NCBI RefSeq assembly: GCF_003258315.1
Contig: NZ_CP030032.1
Span: 4,695,501-4,759,500, forward strand
DNA length: 64,000 bases
Direction of reading: 5' to 3'
From: Bradymonas sediminis
Lineage (GTDB): Bacteria > Myxococcota_A > Bradymonadia > Bradymonadales > Bradymonadaceae
Shown: one piece after another, positions 35,176 to 43,522 of the stretch
How the letters are laid out: each line of letters begins with the position of its first letter
How positions within the stretch are numbered: the stretch's first letter is position 1
Notes under the pieces: generated by a model
Told to the model about the DNA's origin: nothing
Database searches by the model: none
What the model saw: the letters and a program-made list of their open reading frames with translations, nothing else
Position numbers and translations under genes: made by a program

Positions 35176-36375
35176 ATGTACAAAAAGAAAATGTTTTTTA
35201 TTCAGGCCCTCGTCGCGACGCTGTTTTTATGGGGCGTTTCGGCGAATATCGCGTTCGCACAGGACAATGACGAAGCGCTCAATGTGGCGGTTTTGAACCT
35301 CGAAGGCACCGGCGTTGACCCCCAATTATTGGACACGTTGACCTCGGTGCTGCGAAACGAAGCCCAGCAATTTTCCTCCTACGATATCGTCAACCAATCC
35401 CCGATTAACCTCTCCGAAGTCGCCATCGTGCTGGGGTGCTCCAGCGATAGCCTGCCCTGCCTGGGGCGCGCTGCGGACCAGCTCGACGCGCGGGTCCTGA
35501 TCTTTGGGCGAGTAGCGAAGGTCGAAGATACCCACCGGGTCACGGTCGTTATTTTCGACGCCCAGAGCCAAAAGATCGTCCGCCAGCTAGTGCGCACCCT
35601 GGCCAGCGAAACCAAGACGAGTCAGGGGCGCTCCGCTGACCCGGTGAGCGCGTTCCGAAAGGAAGTTCAGAGCCTGTTCCCGCGTGACGCGAACCCGGTC
35701 GCCGAAAACCAGGCCACGCTCCTGCAGATTGAGTCGAACGTCGATAATACCGAGATTAAGTTGAACGGCACGATGGTGGGCGTCGCGCCGATCAAACGCT
35801 CTTCGCTGCCGCCGGGAATCTACCGAATCGAGGCGTCGCGCCAAGGATATACGACCTGGAAGACCAACGTTGAGCTGATCGCCGGCGCGGACGTGCGCGT
35901 GTGGGCGCCGATGAAGCGGGCGCCTGGGGCGAGTGATAAGGTCGCGGCGAAGGCACCCGTCAGCGGGCGTAAGACGGTGACCCCGCCGCCGATGCCGGCG
36001 TCCTCGGGGCCGAATTGGGGCGCCTGGAGCGCGATCGGCGTGGGCGGCATCGCCCTGGCCGGCAGCGGCGTGATGGCGCTGATGATCTTCGACACCGAAG
36101 ATGAATTAAAGGCGCTCGACGCGAATCGAGATCCCGCCCCGGCCAAACGTGAGGCCTATCTTAACGACCGGCAGGGCCTGCTCGACAAAGGCGAGAGCTA
36201 TGAGTTGGGCCATCGCGTGCTGCTCGGCGTCGGCCTGGTCAGCGTGGCAGCCGGCGTCGTCTGGTTGGTCCTCGACGACGGCGGCGAAGCGCAGCAACGC
36301 GCCCAAAAGATCGACGACTCGAATTGGGATGTCGGCCTGTCAACGCGCGGCGTCCAGGCGCAGTGGAGCTGGTAA
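35176..36375 (+). CDS. Exported PEGA-domain protein with CsgG/TolB-like N-terminal domain
   Basis: A 399-residue protein with a Sec signal peptide (cleavage likely after AFA-Q, about residue 28). The first domain (about 35-150) has the pattern NVAVLNLEGTGVDPQLLDTL and ARVLIFGRVAKVEDTHRVTV, as in CsgG/TolB-N-like domains of predicted envelope proteins. A PEGA domain follows (VDNTEIKLNGTMVGVAPIKR, with PPGIYRIEASRQGY, about 190-235). Two hydrophobic segments (about 285-300 and 345-362) flank an acidic loop and may be membrane spans. Proteins of this layout are common in Myxococcota-like bacteria; function is unknown. A clear terminator follows. Confidence 0.8.
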   Translation: MYKKKMFFIQALVATLFLWGVSANIAFAQDNDEALNVAVLNLEGTGVDPQLLDTLTSVLRNEAQQFSSYDIVNQSPINLSEVAIVLGCSSDSLPCLGRAADQLDARVLIFGRVAKVEDTHRVTVVIFDAQSQKIVRQLVRTLASETKTSQGRSADPVSAFRKEVQSLFPRDANPVAENQATLLQIESNVDNTEIKLNGTMVGVAPIKRSSLPPGIYRIEASRQGYTTWKTNVELIAGADVRVWAPMKRAPGASDKVAAKAPVSGRKTVTPPPMPASSGPNWGAWSAIGVGGIALAGSGVMALMIFDTEDELKALDANRDPAPAKREAYLNDRQGLLDKGESYELGHRVLLGVGLVSVAAGVVWLVLDDGGEAQQRAQKIDDSNWDVGLSTRGVQAQWSW

Positions 36376-36387
36376 ATATTCGCGATG

Positions 36388-36417
36388 ATCGGCGCCCCCG
36401 ACGGGCGCCGATTTTCT
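36388..36417 (+). terminator. Rho-independent terminator after the PEGA gene
   Basis: A 10-bp stem ATCGGCGCCC/GGGCGCCGAT with a short loop is followed by TTTTC. It starts 12 bp after the stop codon. Confidence 0.88.
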
Positions 36418-36476
36418 TGCTCCCTCTCCTCAATTCTCATCCATCCCTTCTTTCTGTTCCCCCATTATTCTCAATT

Positions 36477-38186
36477 ATGAAGTATTTCTCCACGAAGCCT
36501 GGCCATCGGCGATGGATGCAATTTCTGCTGATGGCGGGGCTCCTGAGCACCTTCCTCTGGGCCCCCGCGGCGCAGGCGCAGCAGCGCGGGCTGACCGCCG
36601 CCGACCGCCTCGGAATCCTCTACGCCCCGCAGCTTAACTTCACACCCGAAGGCGACCCGATCATCCGAGTCGCGGTCATCGAGGGCGCCAAAAAAGTCGC
36701 GTTTACGCCCACCGAGACCATCCGCGTGCTCCCGCAGGGAGAGTCCGGCCCGGAGATCGTTTTGCCCGGAAATAAGACCTATACGGTCGAGATTTCGCAG
36801 GCGCGGCCGGGCGAATATAAGCATTGGGTGGTCGTCGAGAGTCTTCCTGTCGCGCGGCGCGCGCAGCTTGAGGCGGTGAAAGACCAGTGGATGAAACGTG
36901 GCTATCTGCCCGACACCTTCGAGGTCGGCGGGCTCTTCGGGATTCGCGGTAAGGTCTTTGATTCGCGCCAGATTCTGGTGGCCATCGGCGGGTCGAAAGA
37001 TCTGAAGCAGGCCAAGAAACTTCAGCGCGACCTCGAGACCAAATACGGCCTGGAGGGCCGGATTCATAGCGAGATTACCCGGTTCCCCTCGGGCATGATC
37101 TCGCTGACCGGGCAGGGCTTGTCGATGGAGATTCACTCCCCGGACACCCTCTGGGTCGCCCCCAAAAAGGGGCGCGACGAGGATATTCGCTATACGATTC
37201 CGGGCGTAAAGAAGAGTTATAACGCCGGCACTGAGACCCGCACCTACCTCGGTAAGCTGGTCTTCGCGCCCGACAAAGATGGCAGCCTGGTCGCCATGAC
37301 CAGCCTGGGCGCCGAGCGTTTGCTGCGCGGCGTCGTCCCCTCCGAGACCTACGCCAGCGCCCCCAAAGAGGCGCTGATGGCCCAGGCGGTCGCCGCGCGA
37401 AACGAGATCTTCGCCGCCCTCGGCGTGCGTAACCTCGCCGACCCCTATATGCAGCGCGCCGATATCTACGACCAGGTTTATGGCGGCGTGGGCGCGGAGG
37501 ACCCGCGCGCCACGCGCGCCGTCAAGGCCACCCGCGGCCAGGTGATGTTCTACAAGCAGCAGATCGTCGAGGCCGTCTATAGCTCGAACGCCGGCGGCTT
37601 CACCGAGAATAATAATAATGTCTGGGACGCCAAGGCGCGGCCCTATCTTCGCGGCAAGGCCGACGTGCCGGCCGAGGATGTGCCTGCCGAGTTCCGAAAC
37701 GGCATCACCACCCAAAACCTCGAGGCCTTCCTAGCCAGTGATATGCCCGCCTATTCGAAGACCTCGCCGATGGGCAGCACGAAATATTATCGCTGGCAAG
37801 ACTCGGCGAGCATCGCCGAGGTCGAGGCCTGGCTTGGGAAGCAGGGCTATAAATTAGGCAAGATTCGCGGCGCAAAGGTCTTGAGCCGCGGGGTGAGCGG
37901 GCGGGTGATTCGTCTCGAGCTCACCGGTCAAAAGGGCAAGGCGGTCATTGAGCGCGAGCTCAACGTGCGCCGGCTCTTCGGGGGGCTAAAGAGCGGGCTC
38001 TTCGTGATGGATTATCAGACCGACTCGGCCGGAAATATCACGAAATTTACGTTCCGCGGCGCCGGCTTTGGCCACGGCGTTGGCATGTGCCAGACCGGCG
38101 CGATGGGCATGGCCGCCCAGGGCAAGAGCTTCCAAGATATCCTTGGCCACTATTATTCGGGCATCGATATCCGAAAGCTCTACTAA
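36477..38186 (+). CDS. SpoIID/LytB domain protein with SPOR-like region
   Basis: A 569-residue exported protein. The signal sequence runs through FLLMAGLLSTFLWAPAAQAQ. A SPOR-like segment (about 150-215) contains KVFDSRQILVAIGG and LKQAKKLQRDLETKYG. The SpoIID domain (about 265-569) has the conserved GVVPSE, ALMAQAVAARNEI, YSSNAGG and GFGHGVGMCQTGAMGMA blocks. SpoIID-type enzymes are lytic transglycosylases acting on denuded glycan strands; non-sporulating bacteria use homologs in wall remodelling and division. Together with the SPOR-like region, which binds the same denuded glycan, a septal role is plausible. The ATG at 36477 is chosen; the frame remains open upstream into the preceding gene. 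Confidence 0.88.
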   Translation: MKYFSTKPGHRRWMQFLLMAGLLSTFLWAPAAQAQQRGLTAADRLGILYAPQLNFTPEGDPIIRVAVIEGAKKVAFTPTETIRVLPQGESGPEIVLPGNKTYTVEISQARPGEYKHWVVVESLPVARRAQLEAVKDQWMKRGYLPDTFEVGGLFGIRGKVFDSRQILVAIGGSKDLKQAKKLQRDLETKYGLEGRIHSEITRFPSGMISLTGQGLSMEIHSPDTLWVAPKKGRDEDIRYTIPGVKKSYNAGTETRTYLGKLVFAPDKDGSLVAMTSLGAERLLRGVVPSETYASAPKEALMAQAVAARNEIFAALGVRNLADPYMQRADIYDQVYGGVGAEDPRATRAVKATRGQVMFYKQQIVEAVYSSNAGGFTENNNNVWDAKARPYLRGKADVPAEDVPAEFRNGITTQNLEAFLASDMPAYSKTSPMGSTKYYRWQDSASIAEVEAWLGKQGYKLGKIRGAKVLSRGVSGRVIRLELTGQKGKAVIERELNVRRLFGGLKSGLFVMDYQTDSAGNITKFTFRGAGFGHGVGMCQTGAMGMAAQGKSFQDILGHYYSGIDIRKLY

Positions 38187-38198
38187 GCCCGGCGGTCT

Positions 38199-38816
38199 TT
38201 AGAACGAGCCGGCGGCGGCCATCTTCGCCCCGGCCTGCGTCATCTCGGCCACGGCCTTTTCGATATCGCCCGGGCTCACGATGACGCCGCGGCATGCGTC
38301 GATAATCACCGTGGTGTCGAAGCCGTCCGCGCAGGCGTCGAGCGCGCTGAATTTCACGCAATAGTCCGTCGCGATCCCCACCAAAAACACCTGCTCGACG
38401 CCCTGCTCGCGCAGGTACTCGGTCATGCCCGTCGCGCTGTGGTGGCCGTTATCATAGAAGCCGCTATAGCTGTCGTAGCGCGCGTCGCTGCCCTTGCGAA
38501 AGACCCGCTCGATGCGCGCGGTGTCCAGGCCTTCGGCGAACTCTGCGCCCGGCGTATCCTGCACGCAATGGTCTGGCCACAAGACCTGGGTCAACCCCTC
38601 CACCTCGATGACCTCGCCGGGCTCTCTCCCCGCGTGATTGGAGGCGAAGCTCGCGTGGTCGCTCGGATGCCAATCCTGGGTCGCCACGACCAGGTCGAAT
38701 CGCCCCATTAATTTGTTGATGGGCTCGATGACATCGAATCCGCCCGCCACACCGAGCGCGCCACCGGGCAAAAAGTCATTTTGGATATCGATGACGATCA
38801 ACGCACTTTTTGACAT
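38199..38816 (-). CDS. pncA: Nicotinamidase
   Basis: A 205-residue nicotinamidase/pyrazinamidase that converts nicotinamide to nicotinate in NAD salvage. The triad is readable as Asp10 (VIDIQNDFLPGG), Lys108 (RVFRKGSD) and Cys153 (GIATDYCVKFSALDA). Metal ligands are in ATQDWHPSDHASF. A GGAG ribosome-binding site precedes the ATG. The gene converges on the SpoIID gene with a 12-bp gap and is upstream-adjacent to the nsrR-like gene on the same strand. No other NAD gene is nearby. Confidence 0.95.
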   Translation of the reverse strand: MSKSALIVIDIQNDFLPGGALGVAGGFDVIEPINKLMGRFDLVVATQDWHPSDHASFASNHAGREPGEVIEVEGLTQVLWPDHCVQDTPGAEFAEGLDTARIERVFRKGSDARYDSYSGFYDNGHHSATGMTEYLREQGVEQVFLVGIATDYCVKFSALDACADGFDTTVIIDACRGVIVSPGDIEKAVAEMTQAGAKMAAAGSF

Positions 38817-38896
38817 GATTTACTCCGCTTCTCGAGAAAAATTCCAATCGGGCGAGGCGCATCGCGTGCGCGAACGCGTCGCCTGTGGGCCTTGAG

Positions 38897-39349
38897 TTAG
38901 CCCGTTTCATGACTGCGCGCAACGCCATCAGCGCTGGCCAAATCAAGGGAATGTGGGGATTGCAAATCGGCGATGCACACCTGGTCGAGCGAGCGCAAAA
39001 AAGCCTGGCGCGCCAGCTCTAATTGCGCGCGCAATCTGCAATGACCGCTGAGTTGGCAGCAATTTTGGGAGGGGTTAAAGCACTCCACCAGCTCGAAAGG
39101 CTCCATTTTTCGCACGACATCGCCCACGCGCAACGCCTCGGGGTCGGCGCGCAATTGGGTGCGACTTCCGCGCCCACGGCTGGTGTGCAGCCAATCATGC
39201 CCGCTCAACTCGGCGATGATCTTGGCCGTATAGGTCGGTGAAATCTGATGCGCCTCGGCGGCCTCGGCCGCGGTCGCGCCGGCTTCGCCCCGGTCGGCAA
39301 AATAGACCAGCAAGCGAATCGAAATATCTGTTTTTCGGGTCAAATTCAT
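38897..39349 (-). CDS. nsrR: Rrf2-family Fe-S regulator, NsrR type
   Basis: A 150-residue Rrf2 winged-helix regulator. MNLTRKTDISIRLLVYFADR opens the DNA-binding domain, with the recognition region ISPTYTAKIIAELSGHDWLH and the wing RGRGSRTQL. Three conserved cysteines at 90, 98 and 104 (spacing x7 and x5, with an extra Cys97) match the cluster-binding spacing I recall for Bacillus NsrR. NsrR senses nitric oxide through its Fe-S cluster and represses detoxification genes. The divergent neighbour, a truncated hemoglobin, is a classical NO-scavenging target type. The start at 39349 fits the family; the frame open to 39502 would run into the globin gene. Confidence 0.88.
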   Translation of the reverse strand: MNLTRKTDISIRLLVYFADRGEAGATAAEAAEAHQISPTYTAKIIAELSGHDWLHTSRGRGSRTQLRADPEALRVGDVVRKMEPFELVECFNPSQNCCQLSGHCRLRAQLELARQAFLRSLDQVCIADLQSPHSLDLASADGVARSHETG

Positions 39350-39399
39350 CGCGATTCGCCTATTTACACTGGCCAGTAGATGCGGGATTCTGTAAATGT

Positions 39400-39414
39400 G
39401 GACTCTGAGAGTCC
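39400..39414. promoter_or_regulatory. 15-bp palindrome in the nsrR/globin intergenic region
   Basis: GGACTCT-G-AGAGTCC is a perfect inverted repeat located between the divergent starts (39349 and 39501). A shorter palindrome CTGGCCAG lies at 39370-39377. Either could be the operator of the Rrf2 regulator, though neither looks like the E. coli NsrR box. Confidence 0.5.
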
Positions 39415-39500
39415 TATTTGTTTCTATGATCTTTATAGAGCAGCTTGAATTTGAATGCACGAGCATTCGGAACCATCCGCTATAATGCACGGAGAGTACC

Positions 39501-39926
39501 ATGTCCTTTGCGACGCGAGAGCATAATCTGCAAATGCAGGGGCCGCGCCCCGAGTTTAGCCGCGAAGATATCGAGACCTTTGTCCACGCGTTTTACGGCC
39601 GCGTGCAGGAGGACGAGCTTATCGGCCCGGTCTTCGACCTCTATATACTCGATTGGGGTCCACATCTGAAGCGCATGGTCGGGTTTTGGAGCGCCGTGCT
39701 TCGCGGCGAGCGCAGCTATACCCAGAGCCCCAAGGGGCCGCCGCCGGTGATGCATTGGAATATGCCGGAGCTTGAGCACGCCCATTTTGTGCGCTGGCTC
39801 GACCTCTTTAAGCAGACCCTCGAAGATGTCCTCGAGCCCGACCAGGCTGCGTGGCTGGCGGGGCGCTCGCGCTTTATGGCCGACGCGTTGTCGCGAAATC
39901 TTGGGCCCTACGAGGGTGAAACCTGA
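39501..39926 (+). CDS. Group III truncated hemoglobin
   Basis: A 141-residue globin. SREDIETFVHAFYGRVQEDE starts the B-helix region, LDWGPHLKRMVGFWSAVL the CD/E region and MPELEHAHFVRWLDLFKQTL the F helix, with proximal heme ligand His95. The Trp in HWNMP and the absence of the GG motifs of group I place it in group III. Group III globins are little studied; roles in nitric oxide or redox chemistry have been proposed. Control by the divergent NsrR-like regulator would support NO scavenging or nitrosative stress defence. The ATG has a GGAGAG site upstream at 39491. Confidence 0.9.
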   Translation: MSFATREHNLQMQGPRPEFSREDIETFVHAFYGRVQEDELIGPVFDLYILDWGPHLKRMVGFWSAVLRGERSYTQSPKGPPPVMHWNMPELEHAHFVRWLDLFKQTLEDVLEPDQAAWLAGRSRFMADALSRNLGPYEGET

Positions 39927-40034
39927 TGTGAATATGTTAAGGTGCCCCAGGGCATCACAATACACCCGGTTTTTGGGGAAATGCCTCTGTATTTTAAGTT
40001 GAATTGCTAAAAATATGTAGTGTTTGAGGCGATG

Positions 40035-40889
40035 ATGAGTGACCCGAAAATCTCTTCGAGTAATCAACACTCGATCGTGGTGGATGGCATCAGCAAAACC
40101 TACGGGGATTTCAGCGCGCTGAATCAGATCAGCTTTAAGGTTCGGCCCGGCGAAATTGTCGGCTTTCTGGGCCCCAACGGGGCGGGGAAGTCGACCACGA
40201 TGAAGATCTTAACCTGCTTTATGGACGCGACCGCGGGGCGCGCGTCCGTGGCGGGTTTTGATGTTGGCACCCAATCAAAACAGGTGCGCAGTCGGGTGGG
40301 CTATCTGCCCGAAAACGTGCCCCTTTATGACGATATGATCGTCTACGATTACCTCAACTTCATCGCCGAGATGCGCGAAATCCCGCGCAGTGAGCGCCGT
40401 CGAAGCCTCGACGAGGCGGTCGAGCGAACGGGGCTGAAGTCGGTCATTCACCGCGAAATCCGCGAGCTCTCCAAGGGCTATCGCCAGCGCGTCGGGCTCG
40501 CCCAGGCGATTATCCATCGCCCGAAGGTGCTCATCCTCGACGAGCCCACCACCGGCCTGGACCCCAACCAGCTCATCGAGATCCGCGATGTAATCAAAGA
40601 TCTGGGGCGCGAAAATACCATCATCCTCTCGACGCATATTCTCCAGGAAGTCAGCGCGGTTTGCGACCGAATTATCATCATCAATCGCGGCGAACTCGTC
40701 GCCGATGACACGCTCGACGGGCTAAAGCAGGAGCTGCCCACGCGCTTCCCGGACTGGCAGAACGCCCTGGGTGAGGGCAGCCCCCCGGACGCCCCGAAGG
40801 AGCCCACGCTCGAAGATATCTTCCGCGTCTATACCGCCGGCTCGACCGAGGAAAATCGCGACGCCGCACCCTCCCTGGCCGAGGTCTAA
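40035..40889 (+). CDS. ABC transporter ATPase, GldA-like
   Basis: A 284-residue ATPase of the ABC-2 export class. Walker A GPNGAGKST, then the D-loop side features: signature LSKGYRQRVGLAQAI, Walker B VLILDEPTTGLDP and the switch histidine in ILSTHILQEV. The C-terminal region, TLEDIFRVYTAG, is typical of GldA-like and NodI-like ATPases. It is followed by a permease fused to a GldG-type domain, starting 6 bp later, so the two form a transporter. GAGG at 40026-40029 supports the ATG at 40035 (40032 is also possible). The substrate is unknown; in Bacteroidota GldAFG is needed for gliding in some species. Confidence 0.9.
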   Translation: MSDPKISSSNQHSIVVDGISKTYGDFSALNQISFKVRPGEIVGFLGPNGAGKSTTMKILTCFMDATAGRASVAGFDVGTQSKQVRSRVGYLPENVPLYDDMIVYDYLNFIAEMREIPRSERRRSLDEAVERTGLKSVIHREIRELSKGYRQRVGLAQAIIHRPKVLILDEPTTGLDPNQLIEIRDVIKDLGRENTIILSTHILQEVSAVCDRIIIINRGELVADDTLDGLKQELPTRFPDWQNALGEGSPPDAPKEPTLEDIFRVYTAGSTEENRDAAPSLAEV

Positions 40890-40895
40890 ACAACG

Positions 40896-43268
40896 ATGAA
40901 TAAGATCGGATTTATCTTCAAACGCGAAGTCAGCGCCTATTTCAACTCGGCGGTCGCCTATATCGTCGTGATCCTATTTTTGGTGATCACAGGCTCCCTC
41001 TTCTGGCTGAATTACTTCCAAGATATCAACGTCTTATCGCTGCGCGGGTTCTTCGCGCAGGCGCCGCTCTTTTTGGCGTTCTTCGCCCCGGCGATCACGA
41101 TGGGACTGTTCGCCCAAGAGAAGCGCTCGGGCACGCTTGAGTTGATGATGACCCTGCCGGTCAGTGATTTTCAGATCGTCGCCGGCAAGTTTTTGGCGGC
41201 CGTATTTTTGCTCGCCACGGTCTTCGCGGTGACGCTGGTCTACCCCTATAGCCTGTCGCTGCTCGGGCCGCTGGATTGGGGCGCGGTGTGGTCGGGCTAT
41301 ATCGGTTTGCTGCTGCTCGGCGCGACCTACGCGGCCATCGGGCTGATGGCTTCGAGCTGGAGCACCGACCAGGTCGTCTCAATTCTGGTGGGCTTCTCGC
41401 TATGCATTTTTCTCTATCTTATCGAACAATTGGTCGCCCACCCCACCGGCACGACCGCTCAGATCATCGAGTATCTGTCGACCGGCTATCATTTCCGAAA
41501 TATCGCGCGTGGCGTCATCGATAGCCGCGATATTATCTATTATTTCTCGCTGATCGGCGTCTGCCTGGTCGTGGCGAAGACGAGCATTGCTGCGCCGCGC
41601 AGAAAACACCGATGGGTCAAGGGAGCCAGCGCCGCGCTGATGATCGTGGCGGCCGTGGCGAGCGCGCTGCTCATAAACGTGATTTCCAGCCAATTCTTCG
41701 CGCGCGTCGACCTCACCGATAACCAGAGCTACACCCTCTCCGAGGTCAGCCTTGGCGCCGCGCGAAACCTCAAAGAGCCGGTGCATGTGAAAGCGGTGAT
41801 TTCGCCGGACCTTCCCCCGCCGATGCATAATTTGGCCCAATCGGTGGCCGACAGCCTCGACGAATATGTCAGCGCCAGCGCGGGCAAACTGACCTATGAG
41901 ATCGTCTCACCGAGCGACGACGCGAAGCTCGACGAGGACGCTCGAAGCGTGGGGTGTGAGAAGGTCGGGATCAGTCGGCGCAGCGCGGATGAAGTGACTG
42001 TTCGCGCAGTCTATAAATGCGTGGCCTTTGCGATGGGCGAAGACCTTGAAGTCGTCGGGGATCTGCGCCCGGCGGCCGGCGGCGCCCTGGCCGATTTCGA
42101 ATACGATTTCACCCGCGCGTTGCTGAATTTGCAGGTCACCCAGCCGCGCAAGGTCGCCTTCGTTTCGGGTTACGGCGGCCCGGTTTCTTATCCGCGATTC
42201 TTGGATACGGTGAAGCCGGTATTCGAGCAATTATACGGAAAACTCATCGAGGTTCAGACCATCGACCTCGCCGCGAAATCCCCAACCATCGGCGATGATA
42301 TCGCGGCGTTGGTCATCCTCAACGCGGACGAGCCATTCTCGGAAGATGCAATCTTTGCCCTCGACCAATTCATCCAGCGCGGCGGCAACGTCGGCTGGTA
42401 TCAGTCCGCGACGGCGGTCGATCTGCAGGCGCATCGACAATATATGCAGCAGTTCCCGGACCGCCAGCCCCCGCCGTTTCGCCGGGCGATCGACCCGGGG
42501 CTCAGCAAGGTGTTTGATAGCTACGGCCTTGAGCTTCGCCCTGACCTGGTGCTCGATCCCGAGCGCGGGGTCGACGCGCTTGCCATGACCGCGCAGGGCA
42601 TCGCCGAGGTCCGCCACCCCGCGACATTTATGATGGATAACCTCGACCAGACGCTGCCCTTTATGCGCAATTTCAGCGCCCTCGCCATGCCGGCGCCCTC
42701 AACGATTGCCCTAAAGCCCGAGGCGGTTGAGAATAAGTCGCTCAAAATACACCGGGTGATCCAGACCGAGGCGAGCGCCAGGCGGCGAAGCAATATACCG
42801 AGCGCCTTTCAATACGAGGTGCTCGCGCAGCCGGAGTCATTGGATAGCCCCGGCCCCTGGACCGTCGCGGTGGCCGTGGAGGGGACGCCCCCGAGTTATT
42901 TCGACACGCACCCGCTGCCCGCCGGGCGCACGAGCGCCGACCTCAAGCGTGATCCGGCGAGCGCGCGCATATTCATAGTTGGCAGCGGCAACTTCTTTCA
43001 GGCGATGCCCGAGATTGGGTATGGGCAAGGCCTGGCCGAGCTCGGCGTGCATTTTCTCATCGCCAGCATTGAGTGGTTGGTGCAAGACTCGGCGCTCAGC
43101 GAAATCCGCTCGAAGTCCATGCCGCGCCTGATCGGCAAGGTGGACGCCGAGTCGCGCTACTCGCTGCAATTTGTGAATATAGCGGTCGTCCCGGCGCTCT
43201 TTGCAGGTGTCGGTGTGCTGATGATGCGGCGACGCCGTCGCCGCAAAGAGGCGCTGCAGCGGGACTGA
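40896..43268 (+). CDS. Fused ABC-2 permease and GldG-type auxiliary protein
   Basis: A 790-residue fusion. Residues 1-235 form an ABC-2 permease (GldF-like) with about six spans, starting KIGFIFKREVSAYFNSAVAY and containing FAPAITMGLFAQEKRSGTLE, the conserved motif of this branch. A seventh span (GASAALMIVAAVASALLINV) leads into a GldG/ABC_transp_aux extracytoplasmic domain from about 270 to 745 (RVDLTDNQSYTLSEVS at its start, YGGPVSYPRF and INPADEP-like NADEPFSEDAI later), and a last span near the C-terminus (VNIAVVPALFAGVGVLMM) followed by a basic tail. In Flavobacterium GldF and GldG are separate. The fusion partner ATPase is directly upstream. Confidence 0.87.
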   Translation: MNKIGFIFKREVSAYFNSAVAYIVVILFLVITGSLFWLNYFQDINVLSLRGFFAQAPLFLAFFAPAITMGLFAQEKRSGTLELMMTLPVSDFQIVAGKFLAAVFLLATVFAVTLVYPYSLSLLGPLDWGAVWSGYIGLLLLGATYAAIGLMASSWSTDQVVSILVGFSLCIFLYLIEQLVAHPTGTTAQIIEYLSTGYHFRNIARGVIDSRDIIYYFSLIGVCLVVAKTSIAAPRRKHRWVKGASAALMIVAAVASALLINVISSQFFARVDLTDNQSYTLSEVSLGAARNLKEPVHVKAVISPDLPPPMHNLAQSVADSLDEYVSASAGKLTYEIVSPSDDAKLDEDARSVGCEKVGISRRSADEVTVRAVYKCVAFAMGEDLEVVGDLRPAAGGALADFEYDFTRALLNLQVTQPRKVAFVSGYGGPVSYPRFLDTVKPVFEQLYGKLIEVQTIDLAAKSPTIGDDIAALVILNADEPFSEDAIFALDQFIQRGGNVGWYQSATAVDLQAHRQYMQQFPDRQPPPFRRAIDPGLSKVFDSYGLELRPDLVLDPERGVDALAMTAQGIAEVRHPATFMMDNLDQTLPFMRNFSALAMPAPSTIALKPEAVENKSLKIHRVIQTEASARRRSNIPSAFQYEVLAQPESLDSPGPWTVAVAVEGTPPSYFDTHPLPAGRTSADLKRDPASARIFIVGSGNFFQAMPEIGYGQGLAELGVHFLIASIEWLVQDSALSEIRSKSMPRLIGKVDAESRYSLQFVNIAVVPALFAGVGVLMMRRRRRRKEALQRD

Positions 43269-43522
43269 GCCCCGCGTTAGGATTGTCGATGGTGTTATAG
43301 GGCCCCATATTTTAACTCTCTGCGACGCCCGGTGCGCGCGGCGATGGAGCGACGCGCGGTTTGACGTCGGCCCTATCTTTACTCTAAGCCAGACCATCGG
43401 CGAACGGCTGCTGCCGGCTGCCGAATCATTGCGAAAACTACCGGCCAAAGAAGCGTTATTCGAGACTTTCGAAGCGGCGGCTATTTGCGCCAAATAATTC
43501 CAGATTTGATATCGAGGCGAAT

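Noticed and set aside
36471-37715. A 414-codon minus-strand frame opposite the SpoIID gene
   Set aside because: The SpoIID domain on the plus strand is conserved in order and length; the minus-strand product looks like random antisense sequence.
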